A program made the translations under genes and the position numbers. Below the pieces are notes generated by a model, which had not been told where the DNA came from, did no database searches, and was given only the letters and a program-made list of their open reading frames with translations. From contig NZ_SODF01000002.1 in NCBI RefSeq assembly GCF_004365875.1, positions 1,488,001 through 1,552,000 of the forward strand: a stretch of DNA of 64,000 nucleotides, read 5' to 3'. Of the stretch, positions 7,216 through 17,247 are shown piece after piece (position 1 is the stretch's first letter; every line of letters begins with the position of its first letter). This stretch comes from Kribbella kalugense (GTDB lineage Bacteria > Actinomycetota > Actinomycetes > Propionibacteriales > Kribbellaceae).

Positions 7216-7707
7216 GTGGACCTGGAGGAGTTCAACTCCACTCCGGCCGACCGGCTCCGGCCGGCGCTGGCAGCCTGCTGCGACGTGCCCCGCTGGGTCG
7301 ACGGAATCCTGGCCAAGCGTCCGTACGGCGACCTCGCCGCACTGACCGCGGTCGCCGACCAGTTGCTCCGGGAGCTCGACGACGACGAGGTCGATCGTGC
7401 TCTCCAGGCGCACCCGCGGATCGGCGACCGGCCGCAGGGCGCGAGCACCGAAGCGGCCTGGTCACGGTCCGAGCAGTCCGGCGTCACCGACGAGCCGGAG
7501 GTACGACGGGAGCTTGTCGAAGGCAACCGTCAGTACGAGGAGCGGTTCGGCCGGGTGTTCCTGATCTGTGCCACCGGGCTGTCCGCCCGGGAGATGCTGA
7601 CCAAGCTCCGCGACCGTCTCGCGAACGACAACGCGACCGAGGCGACCGTCGTACAGGAGGAGCTGCGCAAGATCGCACTGCTCCGGCTGGCGAAGGTGGT
7701 GGCATGA
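7216..7707 (+). CDS. uraD: 2-oxo-4-hydroxy-4-carboxy-5-ureidoimidazoline (OHCU) decarboxylase
   Basis: Third step of urate breakdown: decarboxylates OHCU to S-allantoin. The protein has 163 residues from a GTG start. The catalytic histidine is in LQAHPRIGDRP; the conserved Glu-Gln pair is in RSEQSGV, and the substrate arginine/backbone segment is ERFGRVFLICATG. All expected active-site elements are present, in contrast to the OHCU domain fused to the permease at 17244-19172. It is first of a four-gene operon and overlaps the HIU hydrolase start by 4 bases. Confidence 0.93.
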   Translation: MDLEEFNSTPADRLRPALAACCDVPRWVDGILAKRPYGDLAALTAVADQLLRELDDDEVDRALQAHPRIGDRPQGASTEAAWSRSEQSGVTDEPEVRRELVEGNRQYEERFGRVFLICATGLSAREMLTKLRDRLANDNATEATVVQEELRKIALLRLAKVVA

Positions 7708-8021
7708 GCTCGCTCAGTACTCACGTCCTCGACACTGCTCTGGGCCAACCGGCACAAGGCGTTCAGGTCCGGCTCTACCAAGGTGACGTCGTCCTGGCGA
7801 CCGGTGCGACGAACGACGACGGGCGGATCGCGGAGCTCGCACCGAAGCTGGAGCACGGCACCTACCGGCTCTGGTTCGACGTCGCGTCGTACGCGGCCGC
7901 GACGAGTCAGGACATCTTCTTTCCCGAGGTCTCCGTGACCTTCACGGTCGCCGACGAGCGGCACTACCACGTCCCGTTGCTGCTCAGCCCGTTCGCGTTT
8001 TCCACCTACCGAGGGAGCTGA
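7704..8021 (+). CDS. uraH: 5-hydroxyisourate hydrolase (transthyretin-like)
   Basis: Hydrolyses 5-hydroxyisourate, the uricase product, to OHCU. It is a 105-residue transthyretin-fold protein with the N-terminal STHVLDTALGQPA signature (His in THVLD) and the C-terminal HYHVPLLLSPFAFSTYRGS, ending in the diagnostic YRGS tetrapeptide. The ATG overlaps the stop of uraD in an ATGA junction. Uricase starts 5 bases after its stop. Length and motifs are entirely normal. Confidence 0.95.
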   Translation: MSSLSTHVLDTALGQPAQGVQVRLYQGDVVLATGATNDDGRIAELAPKLEHGTYRLWFDVASYAAATSQDIFFPEVSVTFTVADERHYHVPLLLSPFAFSTYRGS

Positions 8022-8026
8022 CTCCG

Positions 8027-8932
8027 ATGGCCATTCACCTGGGAGCCAACCAGTACGGCAAAGCCGAGAGCCGCGTGGTCCGGATCTACCGCGACACGCC
8101 CCGCCACCAGATCCGCGATTTGAACGTCTCGACCGCGCTCCGCGGCAACTTCGAGGCCGCGCACACCACCGGCGACCAGAGCGACGTACTGCCGACCGAC
8201 ACGCAGAAGAACACCGCGTTCGCCTTCGCGAAGGAGAAGGGTGTCGGCGCGCTCGAGGACTACGCGCTGACGCTCGGCGCGCACTTCCTGGACGCGTCGC
8301 CGGCTGCCGAGGGCGCGCGGATCGAGGTCGAAGAGTACGCCTGGGAACGGATCCAGGTCGACGGCCAGGGTCACGACCACTCGTTCGTACGGACCGGCGG
8401 CGGCGTGCGTACGACGGTTGTCAACGTGGAGGGCCGTGGCGCCGAGCGGAAGACGTACGTCGTGGCGGGGATCAGCGATCTCGTCGTACTGAAGTCGACC
8501 GGGTCGGAGTTTCACGGGTTCCTCAAGGACAAGTACACGACGCTGCCGGAGACCGACGACCGGATCCTCGCGACGTCGCTGGTAGCTCGGTGGCGGTACG
8601 ACCACACTGAGGTCGACTGGGACAAGTCGTACGACGAGATCAAGGGGCTGCTGCTCGAGCAGTTCGCCAAGATCCACAGTTTCGCCTTGCAGCAAACGCT
8701 GTACGGCATGGGTGAGGCGGTTTTGCAGCAGCACCCGGAAGTTGCCGAGATCAAGTTCTCCGCGCCGAACAAGCACCACTTCCTGGTCGACCTGTCGCCG
8801 TTCGACGTCGAGAACCCGGGCGAGGTCTTCATCGCCGCGGACCGCCCGTACGGCCTGATCGAGGCGACCGTGACCCGTGACGACGCGAGCGACGCCGGCA
8901 GCGCGTGGCACGCGATACCCGGATTCTGCTGA
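8027..8932 (+). CDS. uox: urate oxidase (uricase)
   Basis: Oxidises urate with O2 to 5-hydroxyisourate and H2O2 without a cofactor. It has 301 residues as two tandem T-fold units. Visible active-site elements are the Lys in YGKAESRVV near residue 10, the Thr in TTGDQSDVLPTDTQKN near 48-60, and the His in APNKHHFLVDL near 247. A GAGGGAG site precedes the ATG. It sits between HIU hydrolase and the amidohydrolase whose start follows its TGA by two bases. H2O2 from this reaction must be removed elsewhere; no catalase is in the window. Confidence 0.95.
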   Translation: MAIHLGANQYGKAESRVVRIYRDTPRHQIRDLNVSTALRGNFEAAHTTGDQSDVLPTDTQKNTAFAFAKEKGVGALEDYALTLGAHFLDASPAAEGARIEVEEYAWERIQVDGQGHDHSFVRTGGGVRTTVVNVEGRGAERKTYVVAGISDLVVLKSTGSEFHGFLKDKYTTLPETDDRILATSLVARWRYDHTEVDWDKSYDEIKGLLLEQFAKIHSFALQQTLYGMGEAVLQQHPEVAEIKFSAPNKHHFLVDLSPFDVENPGEVFIAADRPYGLIEATVTRDDASDAGSAWHAIPGFC

Positions 8933-8934
8933 GC

Positions 8935-10278
8935 ATGGCCGCGATCGTGATCGAGGGCGCCTACGTGGCTACCCTCGATCCGTCCCGGCGCGAGTTCGTC
9001 GGGCATGTTGTTGTCGAGGGCAAGCAGATCGTTGCGGTCGGCCACGGTCCGGCGCCGTCGTACGGCGATGCCCGGGTGATCGACGGGGCGGGATGCCTTG
9101 TCACACCAGGATTTGTGAACACACACCAGCACCTGTACCAATGGGTGACGCGCGGTCTTGCCGCCGACGCCACGTTGTTCGAGTGGCTGACTACGCTGTA
9201 CCCGGTCTGGGCGCGGATCACCGAGGAGTCCGTGTACGTCGCGGCCCAGGCGGCGCTCGCCCAGCTAGCAAAGACCGGCTGCACCACCGCGTCGGACCAC
9301 CACTACGTCTTCCCGCGTGATGGTGGCGATCTACTCGCCGCGGAGATCACGGCGGCCGCCGAGATCGGACTGCGGTTCCACCCGTCGCGTGGGTCGATGG
9401 ACCGTGGTCAGAAGGACGGCGGGCTGCCGCCGGACTCAGTTGTCGAGGACCGCGACGAGATCCTCGCCGCGACCGAGGCCGCGATCGACCGCTGGCACGA
9501 TCCGTCGCCGGACTCGATGCTGCAGCTCGTAGTCGCACCGTGCTCGCCGTTCAGCGTGAGCGGCGAACTGATGCGCGAGTCGGCTGAGTTGGCTCGGCGC
9601 CGCGGCGTACGCATGCACACGCATCTGGCCGAAACCACGGATGAGACGGATTGGTGCCGGGAGACGTTCAACTGCACGCCTCTCGAGTACGCCGACCAAC
9701 TGGGCTGGACCGGCAACGATGTCTGGTTCGCGCACGGCATCCACTTCGACGACACCGAGATCAAGCACCTCGGCAGTACCGGCACCGGCGTCGCGCACTG
9801 CCCCAGCTCCAACGCCCGCCTCGGCGCCGGCATCGCCCGCACCGCGGACCTCCGCGCGGCAGGCAGCCCCGTAGGCCTAGGTGTGGACGGTGCCGCTAGC
9901 AACGAATCCGGAAGCCTCGTCGAGGAAGTCCGCCACGCCCTCCTCTTCGCCCGAGCCCGCGGCGGCCCGCAATCCCTGACCGTCCGAGCGGCCCTCGAGA
10001 TGGCCACCCTCGACGGCGCCCGCATCCTCGGCCGCTCGGACGACATCGGCTCCCTAGAGCCCGGCAAACTCGCCGACCTGGCCGTCTGGAACCTCAACAC
10101 CCTCGCCCACGCCGGCATCCCCGACCCGATCGCCGCACTCGTCCTCAGCACACCTCCGCCCCTCGACCTCCTCCTCGTCAACGGCCGCCCTGTGGTCCAA
10201 CACGACGTACTCCAAACAGCCGACCCCGACGCCCTCGCCGCCGACGTCGCCCGCACCCAGGCCAAGCTCCTCGCCTGA
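8935..10278 (+). CDS. 8-oxoguanine deaminase-type amidohydrolase
   Basis: A metal-dependent amidohydrolase of the TrzN/AtzB/8-oxoguanine deaminase branch, 447 residues. Metal ligands appear in NTHQHLYQW (HxH), HTHLAETTDE, WFAHGIHF and the Asp of GLGVDGAASNES. In the uricase operon the expected job is deamination of 8-oxoguanine to urate, feeding uricase directly; isocytosine or other 2-aminopurines are possible. An upstream in-frame start at 8905 would overlap uox; the ATG at 8935 gives the normal N terminus. The 3' third becomes markedly C-rich and G-poor. A palindromic repeat begins 6 bases after the stop. Confidence 0.82.
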   Translation: MAAIVIEGAYVATLDPSRREFVGHVVVEGKQIVAVGHGPAPSYGDARVIDGAGCLVTPGFVNTHQHLYQWVTRGLAADATLFEWLTTLYPVWARITEESVYVAAQAALAQLAKTGCTTASDHHYVFPRDGGDLLAAEITAAAEIGLRFHPSRGSMDRGQKDGGLPPDSVVEDRDEILAATEAAIDRWHDPSPDSMLQLVVAPCSPFSVSGELMRESAELARRRGVRMHTHLAETTDETDWCRETFNCTPLEYADQLGWTGNDVWFAHGIHFDDTEIKHLGSTGTGVAHCPSSNARLGAGIARTADLRAAGSPVGLGVDGAASNESGSLVEEVRHALLFARARGGPQSLTVRAALEMATLDGARILGRSDDIGSLEPGKLADLAVWNLNTLAHAGIPDPIAALVLSTPPPLDLLLVNGRPVVQHDVLQTADPDALAADVARTQAKLLA

Positions 10279-10283
10279 TTGCG

Positions 10284-10339
10284 ACAACCCCCGGGGTCTG
10301 GGAACAAGCAATAGCCTGTGCCGCGACACCGAGGGTTGT
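10284..10339. repeat. palindromic repeat family A, copy 1
   Basis: Imperfect inverted repeat: 23-base arms with five mismatches around the 10-base loop AGCAATAGCC. The left arm contains CCGGGGTCTGGGAACA, identical to copy 2. It lies between the deaminase stop and the AbiEi/DUF559 gene. Copies 2 (11324-11369) and 3 (24985-25042) share the stem core and the loop. Confidence 0.8.
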
Positions 10340-10344
10340 CCACA
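10336..10344 (+). promoter_or_regulatory. DnaA-box-like TTGTCCACA
   Basis: Matches the DnaA box preferred in Streptomyces (TTGTCCACA). It overlaps the end of repeat copy 1 and is 52 bases upstream of the AbiEi/DUF559 start. The other DUF559 gene has TTATCCACA upstream at 59948-59956. A single isolated box is not an origin. Confidence 0.4.
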
Positions 10345-10395
10345 GATCCACAATCGCCCGTCCGGCAGGGGCGTGAGACGTGCATCTTCCTGGGC

Positions 10396-11349
10396 ATGAA
10401 TAGGAGATTGGAAGTGATCGCGGCCGGGCGGGGCGGATGGTTCACGCGGCCGGATGCTCTCGCCGCCGGGTACAGCGACAGTCAGTTGCGGCAGCGGGTG
10501 CAGAGCGGACAGTGGCTCAGGCTGAGTTTCAACTCGTACGTCGACCCGCGCGCTTGGCCAACCGAGGAGCCGCCCTGGGAACGGGCGATCCGCCTCCATC
10601 GGCTGAATGTGCAGATGGGGAGCGCACGGCTCGGTGACGTCGTCGTGAGTCATCAGTCCGCGGCGATGCTCCACGGTTTGCCCGTCTGGGGGACCGATCT
10701 GGCCAGGTCACACTTCACCCGCCTGGCGTCCGGTCGCGCCCGCAGCGGTCGCGCGGTCCGGGTGCATCGCGGTACGACCGCCGCCGACGAGGTCGTGGAG
10801 CTGGGCGGACTCAAGGTCACCAGCGTCGAACGCGCGATCGTGGAGACTGCCTGTACGACCTCGTACGAGGTCGGTGTGGTCCTGGCCGACGCCGCGCTGC
10901 GGATGCAACTCACGAGCCGGGAGGGTCTTGCCGCGGTCGTACGACGGCATCGGCGTTGGCACGGCTCACCGGCCGCACACGCCGCGGTGCAGTTCGCCAA
11001 CGGCCTGAGTGAGTCGGTCGGGGAGTCGCGACTTCGCGTTCTGATGGCGAACCACGGGCTGCCGGCCCCGGAGCTGCAGGTGGAGATCCGGGACCAGGCG
11101 GGCCGGTTGATCGGCCGGGTCGACTTCCTGCTCCTGGGCGTGCTGGTGATCGAGTTCGACGGCGCGATGAAGTACGGCGACAACGCGGACGCCGTACTGG
11201 CGGAGAAGTGGCGTGAGGACCGCCTACGCGAACGCGGCTACGGCGTACTCCGCTTCGGCTGGGCCGACCTCAACCGACCCCACGCCACGGCCGCGCGGGT
11301 CTGGGAAGCGATCGCGAGATATGCGCCGGGGTCTGGGAACAGGCAATAG
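10396..11349 (+). CDS. AbiEi-type winged-helix / DUF559 (Vsr-like nuclease fold) protein
   Basis: A 317-residue protein. Residues about 5-60 resemble the AbiEi antitoxin-type winged helix (GGWFTRPDALAAGYS then LRQRVQSGQW). The middle contains VVSHQSAAMLHGLP, shared with the second such gene at 59044. The C terminus from about 235 is a DUF559-like restriction-endonuclease fold: GRVDFLLLGVLVIEFDG, with Asp and Glu at PD-(D/E)xK-type positions, then REDRLRERGYGVLRFGW. Called antitoxin-like by databases but no toxin gene is adjacent. It is flanked by repeat family A on both sides, and its last codons lie inside copy 2. It interrupts the purine island between two deaminase genes. Confidence 0.7.
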   Translation: MNRRLEVIAAGRGGWFTRPDALAAGYSDSQLRQRVQSGQWLRLSFNSYVDPRAWPTEEPPWERAIRLHRLNVQMGSARLGDVVVSHQSAAMLHGLPVWGTDLARSHFTRLASGRARSGRAVRVHRGTTAADEVVELGGLKVTSVERAIVETACTTSYEVGVVLADAALRMQLTSREGLAAVVRRHRRWHGSPAAHAAVQFANGLSESVGESRLRVLMANHGLPAPELQVEIRDQAGRLIGRVDFLLLGVLVIEFDGAMKYGDNADAVLAEKWREDRLRERGYGVLRFGWADLNRPHATAARVWEAIARYAPGSGNRQ

Positions 11350-11369
11350 CTTGTTCCCAGACCCCGGCG
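11324..11369. repeat. palindromic repeat family A, copy 2
   Basis: Perfect 18-base arms (11324-11341 and 11352-11369) around the loop GGCAATAGCT. It overlaps the last nine codons of the AbiEi/DUF559 gene and ends 7 bases before the stop of the convergent guaD, so the hairpin could also terminate both transcripts. In its stem GTCTGGG pairs with CCCAGAC; copy 3 has GTCGGGG with CCCCGAC, a compensatory change. Confidence 0.9.
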
Positions 11370-11376
11370 GGTGTGC

Positions 11377-12654
11377 CTAGTGGAGGAGTTCGCCGTCGAT
11401 CCAGACCGCCTGGACATCGGCGGGGGTGCCTAGGGTGAAGATTCGAGCCAGGGCCTCTTCGGTGTCGGCGGCGTGGGCGATGCCGACGGCCAGGGGCGAG
11501 CCTTCCGACGGGCGGAGGAGTTGGGCGTCGAAGCGTTGACCGACGCTCAGGTGGCCGACCTGCGGAAGGTCGAGTGCCTCGGCGCCGGCGGCGGAGGAAA
11601 GGTAGAGCAGGTGCGCCGCGGTGAGCGGGCGGCCGTGGTCGGCCAGCAGTTGCTGGCAGAAGTACGCCTGCAGGCCTTCCTTGAGGAGCGAGAAGCCGGT
11701 GCCCGCTCCGACATCGGATCCGAGGGCGACGCGTACGCCGTACTGCAGGTGCCGACTCAATGGGAACAGGCCGCTGCCGAGCGCCGCGTTGCTGGTCGGG
11801 CAGTGGGCGACGGTCGCGCCGCTGTTGGCCAGCGTCTTGAGCTCGACGTCGGTCGGGTGGACGTTGTGCGCCAGCACGGTACGCCGGTCCACCAAGCCGT
11901 GCCGGTCGTACGTCGTGACGTAGTCGGCGCCGCCGAACAGGTCGGCCACGGACGCGATCTCGGCCTCGTTCTCGTTCACGTGGGAGGTGAACAGGGCGCC
12001 GGGGATCGCGTCCATCAGTTCACGGCAGGTGGCGAGCAGGTCGTCCGTGCAGGACAGGGAGAAGCGTGGCGTGACGGCGTACCGGTTGCGACCGACGCCG
12101 TGCCAGCGGTTGGCGAGGGCCAGGGATTCGGCGTATGCGCGGACTGGTGTGGTGAGGAGCTCGGGTCGCAAGAGGCGGTCGCTGAGCACGAGACCGCTGG
12201 TCACGCGCAGACCCACCCCCGACGCGGCGTTGAAGAGCGCGTCGACCGCATCGACGTAGTGCGCGCCGAAGACGAGCGCCGACGTGGTCCCAGCAGCGGC
12301 AAGGCCGTGGACGAACTCGTTGGCAACACCGGTGGCATAGGCAACGTCCGCCATCCGAGCCTCCTCCGGCAGGGCGTACCGGTCGAGCCACTCGAGCAGC
12401 GGAAGACCGAGCCCGCCGACGGCGCGGATCTGCGGGAAGTGCACGTGGGTGTCCACGAAGCCCGGCAGTACGACGCCGTCGGTCAGGTCGACGATCTGCT
12501 CGGCCGGATGGGCCTGCCGGATCTCCCGGAACGGGCCACGGGCAACGATCACGCCGTCCTGGACCAGCAGGCCCGCGTCGGTGTCGACGCGCAGCTCGCC
12601 GCCGGTGAACGGATTCTCCGGCGTGTCGATGAACGTGCCACGGAAAATAGTCAT
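11377..12654 (-). CDS. guaD: guanine deaminase
   Basis: Hydrolyses guanine to xanthine and ammonia, the entry of guanine into the pathway. It is a 425-residue zinc amidohydrolase with the signature VLPGFVDTHVHFPQ, then SHVNENEAEIA, the zinc His in VLAHNVHPTD, and the Asp in ALGSDVGAGTGFS. It is last in the minus-strand operon permease-xdhA-xdhB-xdhC-guaD and its ATG overlaps the xdhC stop. The 3' end is C-rich on the coding strand and meets repeat copy 2. Confidence 0.93.
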   Translation of the reverse strand: MTIFRGTFIDTPENPFTGGELRVDTDAGLLVQDGVIVARGPFREIRQAHPAEQIVDLTDGVVLPGFVDTHVHFPQIRAVGGLGLPLLEWLDRYALPEEARMADVAYATGVANEFVHGLAAAGTTSALVFGAHYVDAVDALFNAASGVGLRVTSGLVLSDRLLRPELLTTPVRAYAESLALANRWHGVGRNRYAVTPRFSLSCTDDLLATCRELMDAIPGALFTSHVNENEAEIASVADLFGGADYVTTYDRHGLVDRRTVLAHNVHPTDVELKTLANSGATVAHCPTSNAALGSGLFPLSRHLQYGVRVALGSDVGAGTGFSLLKEGLQAYFCQQLLADHGRPLTAAHLLYLSSAAGAEALDLPQVGHLSVGQRFDAQLLRPSEGSPLAVGIAHAADTEEALARIFTLGTPADVQAVWIDGELLH

Positions 12655-13474
12655 GCCTTCGCCTCACGATGAGCCGACGCGGGGCGACGCTCGGCGGTGA
12701 ACAGTTCGAGCAGCCAGGCAGCAACGCTGACCGCGATAACAGCCGGCTCTTTGCCGGTCACACTGGGAATGCCGATGGGGGTGACGATGCGCGCGATCGC
12801 CTCCGCCGAGTTGCCGTCCTCGGCGAGCTTGCGCTGGAAGCGGGTCCATTTCGCGCTGGAGCCGATCAGCCCGATGGTTGCCAGCGCATCGTTGCGGATG
12901 GCAACGTCACACAGCGCCGCGTCCTCCGCGTGGTCGTGGGTCATGATCACGGCGTGCGTGCCCGGCGGCAGCTCGCTCACGACCAGCTCCGGCAGCACCG
13001 GCACGTTGTGTACGTGGACCTGCGCCACCGACTCATCCAATACCGCAAGGCGATTCGCCGTCAGCTGATCCGACCGCGAGTCGACCAGATGCAGCTCGAT
13101 GTCATGCCGCGCGAGGATCCGCGCCAACTCGAGTCCGACATGCCCGACCCCGAAGATCGCGACCGACGGCACCACAGGCAACGGTTCCAGCAACAACTTC
13201 ACCTCTCCACCACAACACTGAACCCCATGCTGGTACGGCGCTTTGTCCGACAACGCCGCCGTCAGCTCCTCGGGAACCGTCACGCCGTCCGCGATCATCT
13301 CCCGCGAACGCTCGATGGCTAACGCCTCCAGGTTGCCGCCGCCAACCGTTGCCCAGACGTTGTCCGAGGCAACGACCATCTTGGCGCCGGCCTCCCGCGG
13401 TGCATGCCCGCGAACCGACATCACCGTGACGAGGACCCCGGCCCGACGCCCGGATCGTAAGCGCTGGATCGCCT

Positions 13475-13487
<13 letters not shown>
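12651..13487 (-). CDS. xdhC: xanthine dehydrogenase accessory protein XdhC
   Basis: XdhC proteins bind molybdenum cofactor, protect it during sulfuration and insert it into the XdhB subunit. This one has 278 residues. The N-terminal XdhC/CoxI domain includes TVMSVRGHAPREAGAKM and QCCGGEVKLLLEP; a Rossmann domain follows with IFGVGHVGLELARIL. The ATG at 13487 (EWLKAIQRL) is preferred over an upstream codon at 13520 and overlaps the end of xdhB by 13 bases. All three parts of the enzyme system are therefore in one operon. Confidence 0.93.
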
Positions 13488-15810
<2,323 letters not shown>

Positions 15811-15814
<4 letters not shown>

Positions 15815-17247
15815 GCCTCCACCCCCTGGAAGTAGAACCGCAGCAACGACTGCCCGAGCATCGCCGAGCGGTACGACGAACTCGCGCGGTGATCGTCCAT
15901 CGGCGTACCCTCGGCCGCCATCACCGCCGCCGCGGTCCGCACGGTCTCCTCCGTCCACGGTTTGCCGATCAACGCGGCCTCGGTCGCCCGCGCCCGCAGC
16001 GGTGTCGCGGCCACCCCGCCGAGCCCGATCCGAGCCTCCGCGACCACGCCGTCCCGAACGTCGACGGCGTACCCGATCGCAACGCTCGAGATGTCGTCGA
16101 ACCGACGTTTAGCGATCTTGTGGAACGCGGTCATAGGTGCCAACGGCAACGGAATCACGATTGTCTTGATCAGTTCGTCGGCCGCCTTCACCGTCTGCCG
16201 GTAGCCGGTGAAGTACTCCGCCAACGGGACGACCCGCTCGCCGCGCCGCGACGCCAGCACGAGCGATGCGTCCAACGCGAGCAAAGCCGGCGGGGTGTCG
16301 CCGATCGGCGAGCCGGTGCCGAGGTTGCCGCCGATCGTCGCGCCGTTCCGGATCAACCGCGACGCGAACTGCGGGAAGAGCTGAGCCAGCAACGGCACCC
16401 GCCCGGCCAGCCGCCGCTCGATCTCTGTCAGCGTCAACGCCGCACCGAGCCGAACCTCCGAAGGTCCGAAGCTGAACTCGCGCAGTTCGGCCAGCCGATC
16501 GATCGCGATCGTGAGCGGCGGCCGCGAACCGAAGATGTTCACCTGCACACCGAGATCGGTCGACCCGGCAACGATCTGCGCGTCGGACCTCTCGGCCAGC
16601 AGATCGAGCACACCGTCCAGGGACGCGGGCCGGACGAACTCCGCCTCCCCGGACACGATCCCGGTGGTCGCGGGCGCGGGCGGCGGCGAGAGTCGACGTA
16701 CCGCCAAGGCGTCGTTCTCCGTTGGATCTTCGAGCGCGTACGCCGCATCGCGGATCGGTCGGTAGCCGGTGCAGCGACACAGGTTGCCGCTCAGCGAGTG
16801 GAGGTCGAAGCCATTCGGGCCGTGTTCATGATCGCCCTCACCAGTTGAGCGACCGGACCGGTAGTACTCGGCGGCCATGCTGCAGACGAAGCCCGGCGTA
16901 CAGAACCCGCACTGCGATCCACCGCGGATCGCCATCTCCTTCTGCACCGGATGGAGCGCCGCGGGTGAACCCAGGCCTTCGGACGTGATCAGCTCCTGAC
17001 CGTCCAGCGATGCGATCGGCAGCAGGCACGCGTTCACCGCGGTCCACTCGGTCGGCGCGTCCGTACCAGGCCGGGCGACCAGCACCGAGCAGGCACCGCA
17101 CTCGCCTTCCGCGCAGCCCTCCTTGGCGCCGGTCAGACCACGCTCCCGCAGCCAGTCCAGCACGGTGGTGTGGACGGATATGTCACCAAGGGCGGCGAGC
17201 TCACCGTTCACCGTCACGGCAGGGGCACGGAGTGCTTGAGTTGTCAT
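15811..17247 (-). CDS. xdhA: xanthine dehydrogenase, FeS/FAD subunit
   Basis: Electron-transfer subunit carrying two [2Fe-2S] clusters and FAD. The first cluster is bound by Cys45, Cys50 and Cys53 in EGCAEGECGACSV plus Cys74. The second cluster lies in QCGFCTPG and NLCRCTGYRP. The FAD domain follows from about 200, with the RNGATIGGNLGTGSPIGD loop. The ATG at 17247 overlaps the permease stop (ATGA) and gives 478 residues; a TTG at 17262 would only add five. The acidic linker EGDHEHG between the two FeS motifs is a small insertion. Confidence 0.94.

Noticed and set aside
8905..8934. Upstream start of the 8-oxoguanine-type deaminase overlapping uricase
   Set aside because: It would add ten residues unlike the family; the ATG at 8935 gives the normal N terminus right after the uox stop.
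10336..10344. Replication origin suggested by a DnaA-like box
   Set aside because: Only one isolated box, no AT-rich unwinding region and no dnaA/dnaN genes nearby.
11324..11369. Plain bidirectional terminator between convergent genes
   Set aside because: It may act as one, but related copies lie inside glxK and upstream of the DUF559 gene, so terminator function alone does not explain the element.
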